Notes: generated from the letters alone by a model not told the origin. Numbered from the stretch's first letter, positions 11,170 to 23,284 are shown. The stretch is DNA of 64,000 nt from Microcebus murinus (GCF_040939455.1 NC_134113.1:14060501-14124500), one strand, 5' to 3'. Translations and numbers: made by a program.

Positions 11170-12639
11170 GTGTTGCCAGAGGATGGCAAAGAATGGTAAA
11201 AGGCTGTGGCTGAGAGTGGGCCGGATGTGAGGTCGGGAAGCTCAGCTGACTGTGGAGTTGGGGGTCTGTAGGAGCCTGACTGCCAGAGGAACTGTGGAGA
11301 GAGGGCTGAGACGAGGGCTTGGCGAGGAGGCCATGGTCCATGCAAGGGATGGGGAGCTTCCAAACCAGGATGGAGGGGAGCAGGGCTCGGTTTGGCCAAA
11401 TAACCGGTCTTCACAGTGTCCCAGATGTGCTGCAGACTTTTCTGCAGTTCTCCACTTCCTGTATCAGAATGCTTATGTTGGGGCTCAGACAACAATACCC
11501 CAAAAGTATGGTGCTTTGACATATTGAACATTTTGAACTAAAATAGGGAGGTCTTAGAAGCTGCCTTGAAATCAAAGACTTCCTGACCTCCCCTGTCTCC
11601 CACCCTAATCCTCCATCCCAGCCTCAGGTGGAATTTTACTCCGATACTCCCTTATCTGCCTTAAGACCAGACCCACCAAAGAGAACACAATCACCTTCCA
11701 TCCCCTTCCTGAGATTTCATGATCTATTACAGGAAAGTAGACTGAGGAATGTAACCACACCTGGATGGACTTTGTTACAAGGTATTGTCTTTCTCTCAGG
11801 CTCATTCAAATTCCCATTATTTACAAGCCACTTTCTGTCTTCTAGGTCCATTCATTTTCCTAAAATTATCTACTAATCCTAAATTTACCCACATTCTCTC
11901 ATCTATTCCTCCCCTATGAGGAAGGGTAATCCGTCTCCCGTGCATTTTCCCTGTGCATGTTAGTACTCCTGCATGCCTTTTTCTCCTATTAATCCGCCTA
12001 TTGTCAGCTCATTTTCAGCAAAGCTTCAGAGGGTGTTGGGGGGAGCTTTGCTTCTTTTCCCCTGCAGATACAACCATTTGGAAACTGTGTCTTTCCATAT
12101 CCTCAGCTTCAGAAGAGCAGTGAAAGTCATATACGTTGCAAAGCTGTGTCTATGATGTTCTAAGAAAGTTAGAAAGTTCTAGTTACACCTTTGTTCTGTA
12201 TTACAAAGAAAGAGCCCACCTCCCTGGGTGTGTAATAAACCCACACTTTATTTGCTACAAAGCTAGGCAGGAGAAAATAGGTCACTCATGCTCTCTTTCA
12301 CATAGTACTTGGCCATAACCCGCCAGAATGACTCCAAAACTCCCTCTACAGCCTCTGAGGAGCTGGATCTGAGGCCAATGAAACTTCTCTCCTGAATTTA
12401 TTAATTTGTTGAAGAAAATTTTTTTAAAAAAACCCTGAAGATTCTACATATCTCTTATTAAGAAATTAGGAGAAGCCACTAAAGACTACTTCTCCTAGGG
12501 ACTCAGGAGGCTGGATTTTGTGAGATTGGATCTGGGAATGAAATTCTCCAGTGTATGGGGGAGGAAAAACAGTATGCAAGGTGCAGAGGAAATAAAGAAA
12601 TTAACTCTGAACCTCAACGAGGTGTCAGGCAGCTGTAAG
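11170..12639. other. Unique non-coding stretch
   Basis: No gene, RNA gene or clear repeat. The 147-residue minus frame (11088-11531) overlaps two other frames on both strands and lacks a domain, so I treat it as chance. Confidence 0.5.
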
Positions 12640-12800
12640 GACATCAAACCACTAAACTCCTGCAACACATCTCCAAGGTTGGTACGACCATCTTCACTTG
12701 ACAGACATAGAAACAAAGATTCAAAGAGACTAAACCACCTCTTGCACAACACCGAAGGGGCAGAGCTGAGATTAGAGTCCATGTCCTTCTGATTCTAAAG
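12640..12800 (-). mobile_element. MIR SINE
   Basis: 'gaccatcttcacttgacagacatagaaacaaagattcaaagagactaaaccacctc...gcagagctgagattagagtcc' is a reversed, diverged MIR. Confidence 0.75.
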
Positions 12801-13399
12801 TCTTCTCCCTTCACCATACTTCTCCCTAGAACCTGGCGCAGAGCAGGGATGGGGTGGCTATGGCCTGGTCTTCCCCAGCTAGATACATCTGGGTTCCCTT
12901 CTGGGCATCAAATAAACAGACACAGAGCAGTCAGAGGAGAGAGAGCAGATGGTGGAAATCGTTGTCGTAGGAGAAATGATAGCAGGAACTGGAGTGGATC
13001 GGATTAGGGAAGAGAAAACTCTAGGGCTATGGCAGTCGTCTTCAAAAATGTGAAGGGCTGTCATGAGGAAGAGAGATTGTGCTTATCCTGAAAGGCCTCC
13101 GAGGAGCAGAAATCAAGGTGATGGATGGCAATGATAGCCAGACAGACGATGTCAGCTCAATAAAAGGGAGACTCTTCTACCAGGCAGAGCTAGAAAGATG
13201 GGCCACCTTGGGAAGATGAGACTCCCTATCGCCTGGTGTGCAAGATGGTAGTAATTCTGTATAAGGAATTCAAGGACTGATGGGCAGGAGAATTCAATTC
13301 CCTTAAAGGCCTCTGACAGCTCAGACAATTTAATTTTGTGGTCTATTTATACCATCACTGCCCAAAGCTGACTTGAAATAACTATGCAACTAGAAACTC
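12801..13399. other. Unique non-coding stretch
   Basis: No recognisable gene or repeat. The purine-rich part 12900-13200 ('agaggagagagagcagatgg') may include a weak reversed L2 remnant. Confidence 0.45.
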
Positions 13400-13975
13400 T
13401 AGCCTCATAATCACAGTGCCCCCAAATAATTTTCCTGGGAGTAAGAGCCATATTCTTTATAATGTCCTATGTGGCCCTACATGCTATGGCCCTGTCTCTG
13501 TCACTCCGCTCCGGACACATCAGTCTCCTTGCTATGTTTTCAATAGGGCAGACACGTTCCCACCTGAGGACTTTTCCAGTGGCTGTTCCCTCTGCCAGGT
13601 ACCCTCTTCACCCAGATAACCCTACGGTTACCTCCCACACCTCCCTCAAGTATTTGCCCAAAGGCCCTATTCTTAATGAGACCCTCCCTGAGAATTCTGT
13701 TTAAGTTATTGTCCAACCTTACATCTCACATCTCCGACCCCCTCAGTCTGTTCAACTTTCTCCAGTGTTTATGATTTTCCTGCCCTACTGAATAATGTGC
13801 TTATTTATTATGATAGTATTTATTTTCCAACTCTCCCCACTGAAAAATGCAAGCTCCCATGAGGGTAGGAATATTTTTTTACCACTTTGTTCACAGTTGA
13901 CGCCCAAGCTCATACACAGAATCAGACACAAAGAAAGCACTCGATAAACATTTGTGAAATGAATCAATGGACAAA
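13400..13975 (+). mobile_element. L2 LINE 3' end
   Basis: Order is intact: 'gtggctgttccctctgccaggtaccctcttcacccaga', 'ctccctcaagtatttgcccaaa', 'tgagaccctccctgag', 'aatgcaagctcccatgagggtagg', ending 'gcactcgataaacatttgtgaaatgaatcaatgg'. It is the best preserved L2 3' end in the window. Confidence 0.9.
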
Positions 13976-14344
13976 ATGAATGAGATTTCCTTTCATTCTC
14001 ACTCCTTGTCTTGAGGGGAGGTTCTCTGCTGAGCCTACCGAAAGAGCAGAAACAACCTGGCATGATAACACATCTAAATTCAGCCATGAGGTGAATTTGG
14101 TGGTGAAAGTTAGCAAGAAGAGTTATTTTAACAGATACTCCATTCTGAAGAAAATGAAAATGAAAGACTTATTGTCTCCTCTAGTGATGAACTGGATCTC
14201 AAGGAGGTATGATTACCCAGGTGAGAACCAGGATCCTACTGGGGGACAGAGGAACTAGTGAGGAAGCAGGTAGAGAGGAATTATGAAAAGAAGGAAATCT
14301 CCGAAAGCCCCCCGGGGCAGACTCAGCATGGGTGATAACAATCA
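13976..14344. other. Unique non-coding stretch
   Basis: Nothing recognisable. The 92-residue frame at 13980-14258 has no known domain. Confidence 0.5.
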
Positions 14345-14605
14345 CTGACCATTGATTTATAATTTAATCTGTTCCCAGGCACTCTTTTAAACATCTTCTA
14401 AGGATTATCTCACTCTTTAATCAACCTTATGAGACAGGGCCATTATTATCCCCATTTTACAGATGAGAAAAATGAGGCACGGCAAGTTAAGGTGCCCAAA
14501 GTCATGCAATTACTAAATCCTAAGTCCCAAACCTTAAATCCCCTAGAAGCTGGAGATTCAAAGCCAGGTAGTCTGGCTCCTGAGGCTACACTCTTAATTA
14601 TTAAA
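14345..14605 (-). mobile_element. MIR SINE, near full length
   Basis: 'ggcactcttttaaacatcttctaaggattatctcactctttaatc...ccattattatccccattttacagatgagaaaaatgaggcac...caaagccaggtagtctggctcctgagg' is a long reversed MIR. Confidence 0.9.
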
Positions 14606-15284
14606 TCCCATGGCCTGAAGTAAAGAAATAATAACAAAAAGAAATAATAACAATTAAGTAGTCGTCTCTGAATTTTGTGTGTAACTGTGACTGGCTAAGG
14701 CGTCTCTCTGGTATTGACTGTGCCCTGCTAGTGCTCTGCCAGTACTAGGGGCTTCCCCAGTGACATAGGAAAGCCATTCTGCTTTCTGTGACAGGGGTAC
14801 TTCCCGAGTGCTGTGGCATTCAGCCCGAGGCAGATTTCCTACTGGCACAGGCAAGATAAAAACACTAACATTTGGACTATGTTTTAAAACTTATGAGTAG
14901 AAATATTTTTACTTGATCCTCACAGCAAATATGTGGAGTATTCTAAGCAGTCTCTTTGGAAGAGGGGAAATCTAACACACACAGACAGTGAGCTGTGGGA
15001 CGGAGACTCCAACCTCAATCACTTTGCCCACACTTTGAGATATTGTTTCCACGACACCATGCTACCCTCAGCTGCAGAAGGTTGTCCTTACCACTCTAAC
15101 CACTGGTGTCCCCATGAGTCTATGAAAAATTGGATATTATCTCTGTGTCATTGATCTTACATTAGATTAGAAAGGAATTGAATATGATGCAACTATGTTT
15201 AGGTCTTAATTTCTAAGTTCTAAATGCAAAGTTGAGGGAAAAGTTATATATACCTGATCTGTTTATTCAAAGGATATTTGTTGG
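14606..15284. other. Unique non-coding stretch
   Basis: No gene. A possible weak MIR trace near 14900-15060 is too diverged to call. Confidence 0.45.
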
Positions 15285-15952
15285 CTGTATACAGTCCAAT
15301 ACAGTAGACACTGGCCCCATGTGGCTATTGAGTGGTTGATCTATGATTAGTGTCACTGTGGAATTGAATTTTTCATTTATTTCACTTTTATTAATTTAAA
15401 TTTAAATTCAAAAATGCAAATAATGTCGGTTTTTTATTAAACAAAACTATTGTTTCAGTTCAACTCTATTTCACTTTAGTCTTTGCAGTGCATAAGATAT
15501 CACTGTTGTATGGTGATGCACTTCTGGGATGCATGTATTGTTTCTACTATTATGCACAAACACATCACTGATTTGGTCAGTATCAGTAGATTGATTCAGT
15601 TTAAGTGATTTTTTTCTACACAGCAATGCAATATTGTAAGATGTACCTTTGAATATGTTGCACTGAGAATGCCAATTACTGTGGTAACTATGTAAATCTT
15701 GACTGGTAATTAAATTGAAGTAATTGCTATTATTTTAATTATAATACAATTAAATTATTTTTAGTATAAAAAATAAGTATGGACAAATTTTTTCACTTAA
15801 AATAAAGGCAGACTACGGAGAATCAAGTGGAGATGCAGAAACTAATACTATGATCAGAATAGAAAAGAAAATAAGAAACTGAAAGAAGGCATCTTATACA
15901 TTTCCAATGAACAGTAATTGCAATTTACTAAAGCAGAATGAAACAAAGAAAG

Positions 15953-16064
15953 TTCCCTGGGGGATGGACACCCTTGAAGCTCTTACTCGAGGGGGGAGGG
16001 CGGCATGGGCAATATATGTAACCTTAACACTTGTACCCCCATAATACACTAAAATAAAAAAAAA
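15953..16064 (+). mobile_element. L1 3' end, truncated, strepsirrhine type
   Basis: 'ctgggggatggacacccttgaagctcttactcgaggggggagggcggcatgggcaatatatgtaacc...ataatacactaaaataaaaaaaaa' is an L1 3' untranslated end with poly-A. It is about 110 bases and severely 5'-truncated, as is usual for L1 insertions. It lies inside the hAT element. Confidence 0.8.
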
Positions 16065-16080
16065 GATAATAGGCAATGTT

Positions 16081-16420
<340 letters not shown>

Positions 16421-16544
16421 TAGGCAATGTTATTTATAGCAAATACTTGGTGAATTTGATAACTTCCTTCTCAATAGTCAAAAAGAATTAACTGAATTAG
16501 TCACTTCATATCAGAATTAAACACCAATCAAAAATTTATTTATT

Positions 16545-16690
16545 TTTAACAATTTTTTTTATTTCAGCATATGATGGGGGTACAGATTTTAAGGTTTCAA
16601 TAAATGCCCTTTCCCCCCTCCCCCCACAAGTCTGAGTCTCCAGCATGACCATCCCCCAGACGGTGCACATCTCACTCATTATGTATGTAT
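16545..16690 (-). mobile_element. L1 3' end, antisense, strepsirrhine type
   Basis: 'ttttatttcagcatatgatgggggtacagattttaaggtttc...agcatgaccatcccccagacggtgcacatctcactcattatgtatgtata' is the reverse of the L1 3' end family at 15953-16064. It is inserted in the opposite orientation in the same hAT copy. Confidence 0.8.
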
Positions 16691-18369
16691 ACTTTGTAAT
16701 TTTGGCCAACTTAGTGTAAACAACTTAGATTCTTGAACACAAATGCACAGACACATAGAACCATTTTTTGATAGACAGTTAAATGAATTATTATTTTACT
16801 TATGAAAATTCTGTTAGAAAATGATATGAAAAAGACTAAAAATGCTATTTTACAAAAAGTATGAGATCTTCAATTATGCCACCAAACAACTGTCCATAAA
16901 ATATAAGACCTATCTAACAGCATGAAAGATCAGTTAATTCAAATTTTAAAAATTAAAAGCTATTTATCTTAGTTTTAAGTGGTTTGGAAAATAATAGAGA
17001 CACTATTAAATTGGATACATGTTGTCTCAAAGCTTGCAAATTTACAAAAAATTATGAATCCTAAAATATGGAGTTTATGGCATAGATATTTTAAAAATCT
17101 TTTCTATCTAAGAAGAACTTTACTTAGATTTGAAAAAATGTTTCTATTATGGTGGAGAGTGCTATGTTGGATTTTTTATTGCAATTTTAAACAGAAGACT
17201 GATACTATATTGCTTTACTTCACTAAGTGCTACGAAAATATTTCTACTCACTTTTCTGAAGTATATTCTATGAAAAGTATCACAGGTACAGTTGTTAAAA
17301 TTCTTTAGTGCATACGTGTAAATGTTGTGAATCATTGCCAGTTTGTCAATCTACTGAACAAAACAGAAGACAATTAAGTTAATGATCTTGTGATTTTTGA
17401 CAATACTTATCAGTTGAGTTGTGGAACAGTTTTACAAAATTTACTGTATTATTAACTCCAAGATTTTCTTGAATAAAATTCACTAAATCAAAGACAAAAA
17501 ATGGCAGTGTGATTCACATTTCCTAGCCAATATCACACTGCATGTGAACAAGCTAAATTTGGAATTTCATGGAAAGGCAACATTTATTTGTGGCCCAGCA
17601 AGACCAATATGGGAATTTGCTGAAATTAAGAATTTCATTATACAAATCAATAATAATTTTTTTCTAATGTGAATCAATATGCAGAAATTGTATGATAATT
17701 GACAACATGTGTGTTGGCTGCAAAAATGAAAAAAAATTTTGAAGAGCATTTTATTGATATTGGTAAATCAATTTATGCAACATCCTTTTGAACCAGTGTT
17801 AATACTGAGTTGACATAAGAGTTAATGAATTTACCATGGCCAGATAAAGTTTTGAAATGCATATGCTTTAGCTTCAGAGTAAAATTAATTATTCTAAAAA
17901 TGATGAGCCAGTTTTGTCAATGTAGATTTGAATATTACATGAAAATGATGTTTTGGTATTTAATTCAGTTTTTAGAAAACTTTTAAGTATGTTTGGAACA
18001 GCTTGGGTATATGATTCTACTTTTTTTGAGAATATATTTTTATAAAATCTAAACATAGATGAAATACTTCTGATGAAAATTTAGTTTCTGTATTAAGATG
18101 TGCTGTAAGCATAAAATACTCTCCAGATTTTGAAGACTTTTTATGATAAAAAGAATGTAACATATCTTATTGGTAATTTTCTGTACTGATTACATGTTCA
18201 AATGGTAATATTTGCATATATTGGGTTAAATAAAATACATTATGAAAATTAATCTCATCTGTTTCTTTTTACTTTTTAATGTGGCTACTAGACATTTTAA
18301 AATTACAAAATTATGTACAATTATATATGTAGGGACTGAAAAGCAGTTCTGGTTTACTAGAGTATAAGG

Positions 18370-18480
18370 AGAATGTGATCAGAGCTCAGGCTGTAGAGTA
18401 AGTTAGATCATGAAGGGCCTTGTAGATCGTGCTAGGATTGAGACTTATTCTATAGTGATGGTGAAAGGTTGTAAGAAGGA
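18370..18480 (-). mobile_element. L2 LINE fragment
   Basis: 'agatcatgaagggccttgtagatcgtgctaggattgagacttattctatag' is the reversed L2 ORF2-end pattern 'atcatgaagggccttgtaggccatgctaaggagtttggactttatcc'. It starts right after the hAT 3' end. Confidence 0.85.
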
Positions 18481-18729
18481 CACTCAGGCAGTAAACCCTG
18501 GAAAAACTCTAGTCCCAGGGGGTTTTCCTTTCCCAGGCTGTTTCACTGGGGAAGTAGGAGCAGTGATCATTTTCGCTGAGGGGTTGAACGGAGTCAGTGG
18601 CATGGAGCTTCCTTGAGAGACGAACTCTCTTACGTTGTATGACAGCTGGTTTCATATCATTAGACGCAGGCATTCCTCATATAACATACTTCAAACTCAT
18701 AGCTGGTTAATTTGACAGAGTCTGAAGCC

Positions 18730-18910
18730 TTAAATTTCAGCATTTATTTATCCCACTGATCACTATCTGATATAATATTACAAATATGTCTTTCAGACTT
18801 CCCAACTGAAATGTAAGCTTCAAGAAACAGAGACTCTGTCTTATTCATGACTGTATTCCTAGTGCCTTTCATATAGCAGGTGCTCAATAAATACTTTTGA
18901 ATAATCACAT
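18730..18910 (+). mobile_element. L2 LINE 3' end
   Basis: 'aactgaaatgtaagcttcaagaaacagagactctgtctt...gcctttcatatagcaggtgctcaataaatacttttgaa' is the L2 3' terminal region. Confidence 0.85.
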
Positions 18911-19114
18911 TGGATAAGATGGTGACACCTACTGACAATGTGTAGTATTGCAATCTAGCTCTACAGCACTCTGTAATTACCTGGATATGACAACTAGGGA
19001 AGCCAAAACCCACCAGCAGGGAGTCATTATCTCTGAACAATGCTAACTTAACTAACTCAAAAATTACAGCAAGTGGAAAGTCAAGGGAGGCAAATGCATA
19101 TCTAGAAAAATGAG

Positions 19115-19290
19115 GCAATATAGTATAGTGGAACAACAGAGACTTCAGACCCCGATCAATGTGGGTTTTCATTCCCAGCTTAAGGTATTTACTTGCTGCG
19201 AGACACTCTACAAAGTAATTCACATTGCAAAGCCTTAATTTCCTCATTAGTAAAAAGGTGTGATAAAATCAACTGCATTTTGACATTAGA
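19115..19290 (+). mobile_element. MIR SINE
   Basis: 'agtatagtggaacaacagagacttcagaccccgatcaatgtgggttttcattcccagctt...aagccttaatttcctcattagtaaaaagg' follows the MIR order in sense. Confidence 0.8.
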
Positions 19291-19429
19291 AATAATATAC
19301 TTAGAGAGTGTTCTACAAAGGATAGTTACCCTTAAGTATTAGCTTCTGCACTAGGCTATAATAGGAGGAAAATGGAGAATAAGTGATTTGTGAACTTGTC
19401 TGTTGTCAATGATTTTTTCATTTTATTTC

Positions 19430-20010
19430 ATTTCATTTGGAACCTTCGGATTATTCTACAGCCTGTGGGTCTTCAGAGAAGGCAGTACTTTGCTCATCTC
19501 ATTACAGGCCATTTCCTGGCCTTGCACAGTGAATGAATAAGTAAAGGCGTAGATTGCTCAGACTTCTGAGATCAGAAGGCTTTCTCAGGAGTTTTCCAAG
19601 CACGAGGAAATCAATATCAGTTGTCAAGAGGCTTCAAAGCTGATTACCTTGAAATGAATGGTCACGCCTCCTGTCCAGGTCTCCATCTTCCTCTTGTTCA
19701 AGGATTGGCTGCAATACATTAGATCCCTAATTAGGAAAGACAATGATCAGCAAATGGCTCCTTTGAGCAGAATACTAAACCCCTGGAAGAGTCTTGGAGC
19801 TGATCTGCTGGCATCCACACAGAGGAAGAACATGTGAATAGAAATTGCCTTAATTGGTAGCGGTATAGGGATTGTATTTCACCACTCTGCTGGGATTAAT
19901 AAAGGCCGGCGTTATAATCAGTGTGGCAGCAGAGAAATGGAAATTTAGCATCTGAGCTGCTCTGCTATTCAATTACAGCCGGTGAGCAGGAAATGGATAC
20001 TGCCTTGGCT
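19430..20010. promoter_or_regulatory. Candidate conserved non-coding enhancer
   Basis: This is a 580-base repeat-free block with non-decayed, motif-rich sequence. It holds the palindrome CCTAATTAGG at 19726-19735, which is both a homeodomain core (TAATTA) and a perfect CArG box (CC, six A/T, GG). Further TAAT cores occur in 'cttaattggtag', 'gggattaataaagg' and 'ttcaattacagcc'. No open frame or splice signals suggest coding. This is inference: conservation could not be tested. Confidence 0.4.
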
Positions 20011-20119
20011 GGTTGAAAATACAGACCCTTCGCCTAATAATAAAAATGCCCTTGGCAAAGTAAAATTAGACCCTACACCTAATAATAATATTATCATTGA
20101 TGGAGTGAAACTGACCTCC

Positions 20120-20265
20120 ATTCAAATTCTTTGCCATTTATTACCTCTTTAGCATAAAGCTGTCGCTTAGCCTCCCTGAATCTTGGTTTCATCATTTATA
20201 AAATGGGATCATGAAATATATTAAATAAAAAATGCATCATAACTGGCAGTTTCTAGCACAGAGAA
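20120..20265 (+). mobile_element. MIR SINE
   Basis: 'ctgtcgcttagcctccctgaatcttggtttcatcatttataaaatgggatcatgaaat' matches the MIR core. Confidence 0.75.
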
Positions 20266-20514
20266 ATCTTGTAAACAATGACAGTTCCTTTCTCCTTCCC
20301 CTGTTCCTATGTTCTATTCGAAGCGTCTTTGTATTTTTCAGAAGTTCCCACTCCAGGGTCTGGGTGGACATGAGGGTTGGGGGCTACAAAACTCCTGACA
20401 TTATTTGCAAACTGTTGTATGCATGTGGTCTATGCTGGTGAACATGTCCATGGTTTTCAGCAGATTTTCAAAGGGGGTGAGGGATTAACTACCCCCAAAG
20501 ATTGAAAAATCCCT

Positions 20515-20789
20515 GGTATGTATTATCTTTCTTTTATGATCTGCCCCCTGGCTCCCTCTGCAGCTTCATTATCTGACGTTTCCTTCCTCATTGCTGCAGT
20601 CCAGCCACTCCTGCACTCTCTGTTCCTCAAACCTGCCAAGCTCATTCCTGCATCAACCTTTTACTTGTCATTCTCCCTGCTTCCTAGGTCTTCCCATGAA
20701 ACACTCAGCTCAAATGTCACTTCTGGAGGAGACAGTCCTTCCTTGAACTCCCAATCTAAAGAACCTTCTCCAGTCACGTTCTGTCCTAT
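20515..20789 (+). mobile_element. L2 LINE, left part
   Basis: 'ctgcccctggctccctctgcagcttc...gctcattcctgcatcaacc...aaacactcagctcaaatgtcacttctggagg' is L2 sense sequence. It breaks at 20790 and resumes at 21428. Confidence 0.8.
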
Positions 20790-21427
20790 TGGTATTAGCC
20801 TGTTCAGGCTGCTGCATAGACTGTGTGGCTTAAACAGCAGACATTTATTTCTCATGGTTCTGGAGGCTGGGTAGTCCAAGGTCAAGGTGCCAGCTGATTC
20901 AGTTCCTGGTGAGGGTTCTCTTCCTGGCTTGTGGATAGCCAAAGCCACATTCTCACTGTGTCCTCACATGGCAAAGAGTGAGCAACATCTCTCTCTCTTC
21001 TGTGTATTTTCTGTAAGAGACAGAGCGTTGCATTCTTGCCCAGCCTGGAGTGGTGTAATCATAGCTCACTATTTAACTCCTGGGCTCAAACGCACGCCTC
21101 AGGCTCCTGGGTAGCTAGAACTCTAGGCATGAGCCAACACAGCTGGCTATTATTATTATTATTTTTTTTTTTTGTAGAGGCAGGAGTTTCACTATATTGC
21201 CCCAAGCAGTCTCAATCTCCCGGCCTCAAGTGATTCTCCCACTTCAGCCTCCCAATGCATTAGGATTACCAGGCGTGAGCCACAGCACCAATCCTATCGT
21301 GAGGGCCCCACCCTCATGACCTCTCTAACTTTAATTACCTACCAAAGGCCTCACCTCTACATACCTCACATTGGGGGTTAGGGCTTTCGCATATGAATTC
21401 TGAAGGGAAAAAATTCAGTCTATAGCA
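20790..21427 (-). mobile_element. MLT1-type LTR (MaLR), split by an Alu
   Basis: It opens 'ggtattagcctgttcaggctgctgcatagactgtgtggcttaaacagcagacatttatttctcatggttctggaggctgggtagtcc' and closes 'cacattgggggttagggctttcgcatatgaattctgaagggaaaaaattcagtctatagca', the reverse of a MaLR LTR. An Alu at 21008-21294 interrupts it. Confidence 0.85.
21008..21294 (-). mobile_element. Alu SINE, antisense, inside MLT1-type LTR
   Basis: Reversed and diverged Alu: 'gcccagcctggagtggtgtaatcatagctcac', an internal ATT/T tract, and 'ggcgtgagccacagcacca'. The flanking LTR halves are collinear, so the Alu came later. Confidence 0.88.
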
Positions 21428-21645
21428 ATATCACTAAGTTATATTGACTTCAGAGAATTTATCCTTACTTTGTTCATTGATTCATTCCCCTGTGTATTTT
21501 ATTCTTTACTCAGCACCTCGTGGGGCATGGAGGACTGTACTTTCCATGAGCACGGGAACTTAGTCTTATTCACTACAGGTTCACAACAATTAGAACAATA
21601 ATTGTCACATAGTATGTGTGACAATTACTGCAAGAGTGGATGGGT
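21428..21645 (+). mobile_element. L2 LINE, right part
   Basis: 'cccctgtgtattttattctttactcagcacc...tgtactttccatgagcacgggaacttagtcttattcactacaggttcacaac...gtcacatagtatgtg' continues the L2 broken at 20789. It contains an 11-base inverted repeat (taattgtcaca / tgtgacaatta, 21599-21609 and 21617-21627). Confidence 0.75.
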
Positions 21646-21654
21646 GGATAGATC

Positions 21655-21718
21655 CCTGTGAGGTGTAGAAGAAAAGTTTATTTTCCCTGTGAGGTATACA
21701 AGAAAAGTTTATATTCCC
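21655..21718 (+). repeat. Tandem duplication, two copies of ~32 bases
   Basis: 'cctgtgaggtgtagaagaaaagtttattttc' is followed directly by 'cctgtgaggtatacaagaaaagtttatattc'. The copies differ at few positions, so this is a local duplication, perhaps slippage at the edge of repeats. Confidence 0.8.
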
Positions 21719-21764
21719 ATTTTACAGATGGAGAAACTAAAACTTGGATGGGTTCAATGCCTGC

Positions 21765-21910
21765 AAGTAAAAGCAGTCCCTGGAGCTGACTGCCTAAGTT
21801 CAAGTCTCAGTTTTGCCACTTACAAACTATGTAACCTTGGGGAAGTTACTTCATCTCTCTGGTCTTCAGTTTCTTCACCCCTAATGTGCTGATAATAATT
21901 GTATATTGCA
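21765..21910 (+). mobile_element. MIR SINE
   Basis: 'tgactgcctaagttcaagtctcagttttgccacttacaaactatgtaaccttggggaagttacttcatctctctggtcttcagtttcttc' is a clear sense MIR. Confidence 0.92.
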
Positions 21911-22258
21911 ATAGTCATTAGAGCTGTTTGCCAATATTCTGGTTCTCCTTCCAGGCACATAGACATGCCTTCCATGCCCATTTTAAATCAGGTATGGTCA
22001 GGAAATGTGAGAAGAAATGACTGCATCACTGTCATGTGGAAGCTCTTAAGAGCCAAAGAGTGATTTCCTTTTCCCTGACATGAAATCTGAAACATTTCAG
22101 ATGGAGGTTGTTCTCTTAGCCTGGCGGACTGGATCCTGGGCTAAGGACAGGGTAGAACAGAATTCCCATAGACCTACAATGAGCATAGAGAATGAGTGCG
22201 AAACCAACCACCCAGATTTGGCGGTGTTATCACTGCATAACCTAGCTGAGCTTGACTA

Positions 22259-22259
<1 letters not shown>

Positions 22260-22306
<47 letters not shown>
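22260..22306. repeat. (TG)n microsatellite
   Basis: About 23 uninterrupted TG dinucleotides. Pure repeats of this length are usually polymorphic. Confidence 0.99.
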
Positions 22307-22307
<1 letters not shown>

Positions 22308-22400
22308 GACTTAGCTCTTGTGAAAATTGAATGAGTTGATGAAATAGCATGGTTAGAAAGTGTCTGGCACATAGTAGGCATTATACAAGTGCCTGCAGGA
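22307..22400 (+). mobile_element. MIR SINE 3' part
   Basis: 'ttgaatgagttgatgaaatagcatggttagaaagtgtctggcacatagtaggcattatac' is the MIR 3' half, adjoining the (TG)n tract. Confidence 0.8.
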
Positions 22401-22619
22401 ATTATTACTCAATTACTGTCAAACCTAAGACTCATGTTTCCTGGGGCTATAACCAGGATGTAATTTTCAATGAGTTTTGCTATTACAAAATCTACAAAGG
22501 ATCTCTTGAGAGGAAGTGGGGAGGATCCCCAAAAGGCTTAGTCCCCACATACCTGACACCTCTGGCCCTAAGAAACCCTGCACTGGGAGGGCATAATTGC
22601 TTCTGAAGACAAGTTCCTA

Positions 22620-22960
22620 AGCACAGGTAATAACAGGGTCACCCTGACACCTCTTGTGTTCCGCCAGGCCAATCATGCCATTGTTGGAGAGAAGGGCAGT
22701 GATCCATTTTCAGTGATTTCACCTTCAATAAAACATCTGTCCATCCTTTGCTCTCCTCCTTCTCTTCTTGGTGCTCAGAGTAAAATCATGCCTCAGGAGA
22801 AAAGTTCCGAGCTGCACTAATTGGGCTCTTCTCAGCAGAATGGACAGGCCATTTCTTGCCAACCTGCTTTGTGAGAAAACTGAAGTTTGGTGACTGTGTT
22901 CATGCCTCTGGAAAGCTTAGACAGACTTGAAAGAAAATGATAGTGTGTGGTCCAGTCTAG
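22620..22960. other. Unique repeat-free block, possible conserved element
   Basis: No repeat, no coding potential. The sequence is not simple or visibly decayed ('gcaggccaatcatgcc' like segments, 'gcactaattgggctc'). It could be regulatory, but nothing beyond composition supports this. Confidence 0.3.
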
Positions 22961-23029
22961 TCTGCATTATTACTGACATAACAACGAGAAGTTAATAGGT
23001 AACAAAAATAATAAAGGTTATGGGCAATA

Positions 23030-23262
23030 AGGACAATAAACAGCTGTCGTGGAGCACTTATAATATGCCAGGGACTGCTGCATCTAAGGGCTATATGTGC
23101 TTAGACTGTTTAATCTTCACACTATACTGTCAGGGAGTTATCAATATTACCATCCTCACTGCATAGATGAAAAGCTGAGGCACAAAGAAGCTAAGGAGCT
23201 GGCCACCGGTCACCAGGTGCAGTCAGGATTCAAACCCAGGCCACCAGGCTCCAGCATCCATC
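23030..23262 (-). mobile_element. MIR SINE, near full length
   Basis: 'gagcacttataatatgccagggactgctgc...catcctcactgcatagatgaaaagctgaggcacaaagaagc...gtcaggattcaaacccaggccaccaggctcc' is a reversed MIR. Confidence 0.9.
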
Positions 23263-23284
23263 CATGCTATACCGTAATTACCAT

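Noticed and set aside
16979..17308. 109-residue plus frame as a possible gene
   Set aside because: Falls within the decayed hAT transposon; flanking frames are full of stops, so it is a chance open segment of a dead transposase region.
18744..19247. 167-residue minus frame
   Set aside because: Lies across an L2 3' end and a MIR; its content is repeat-derived.
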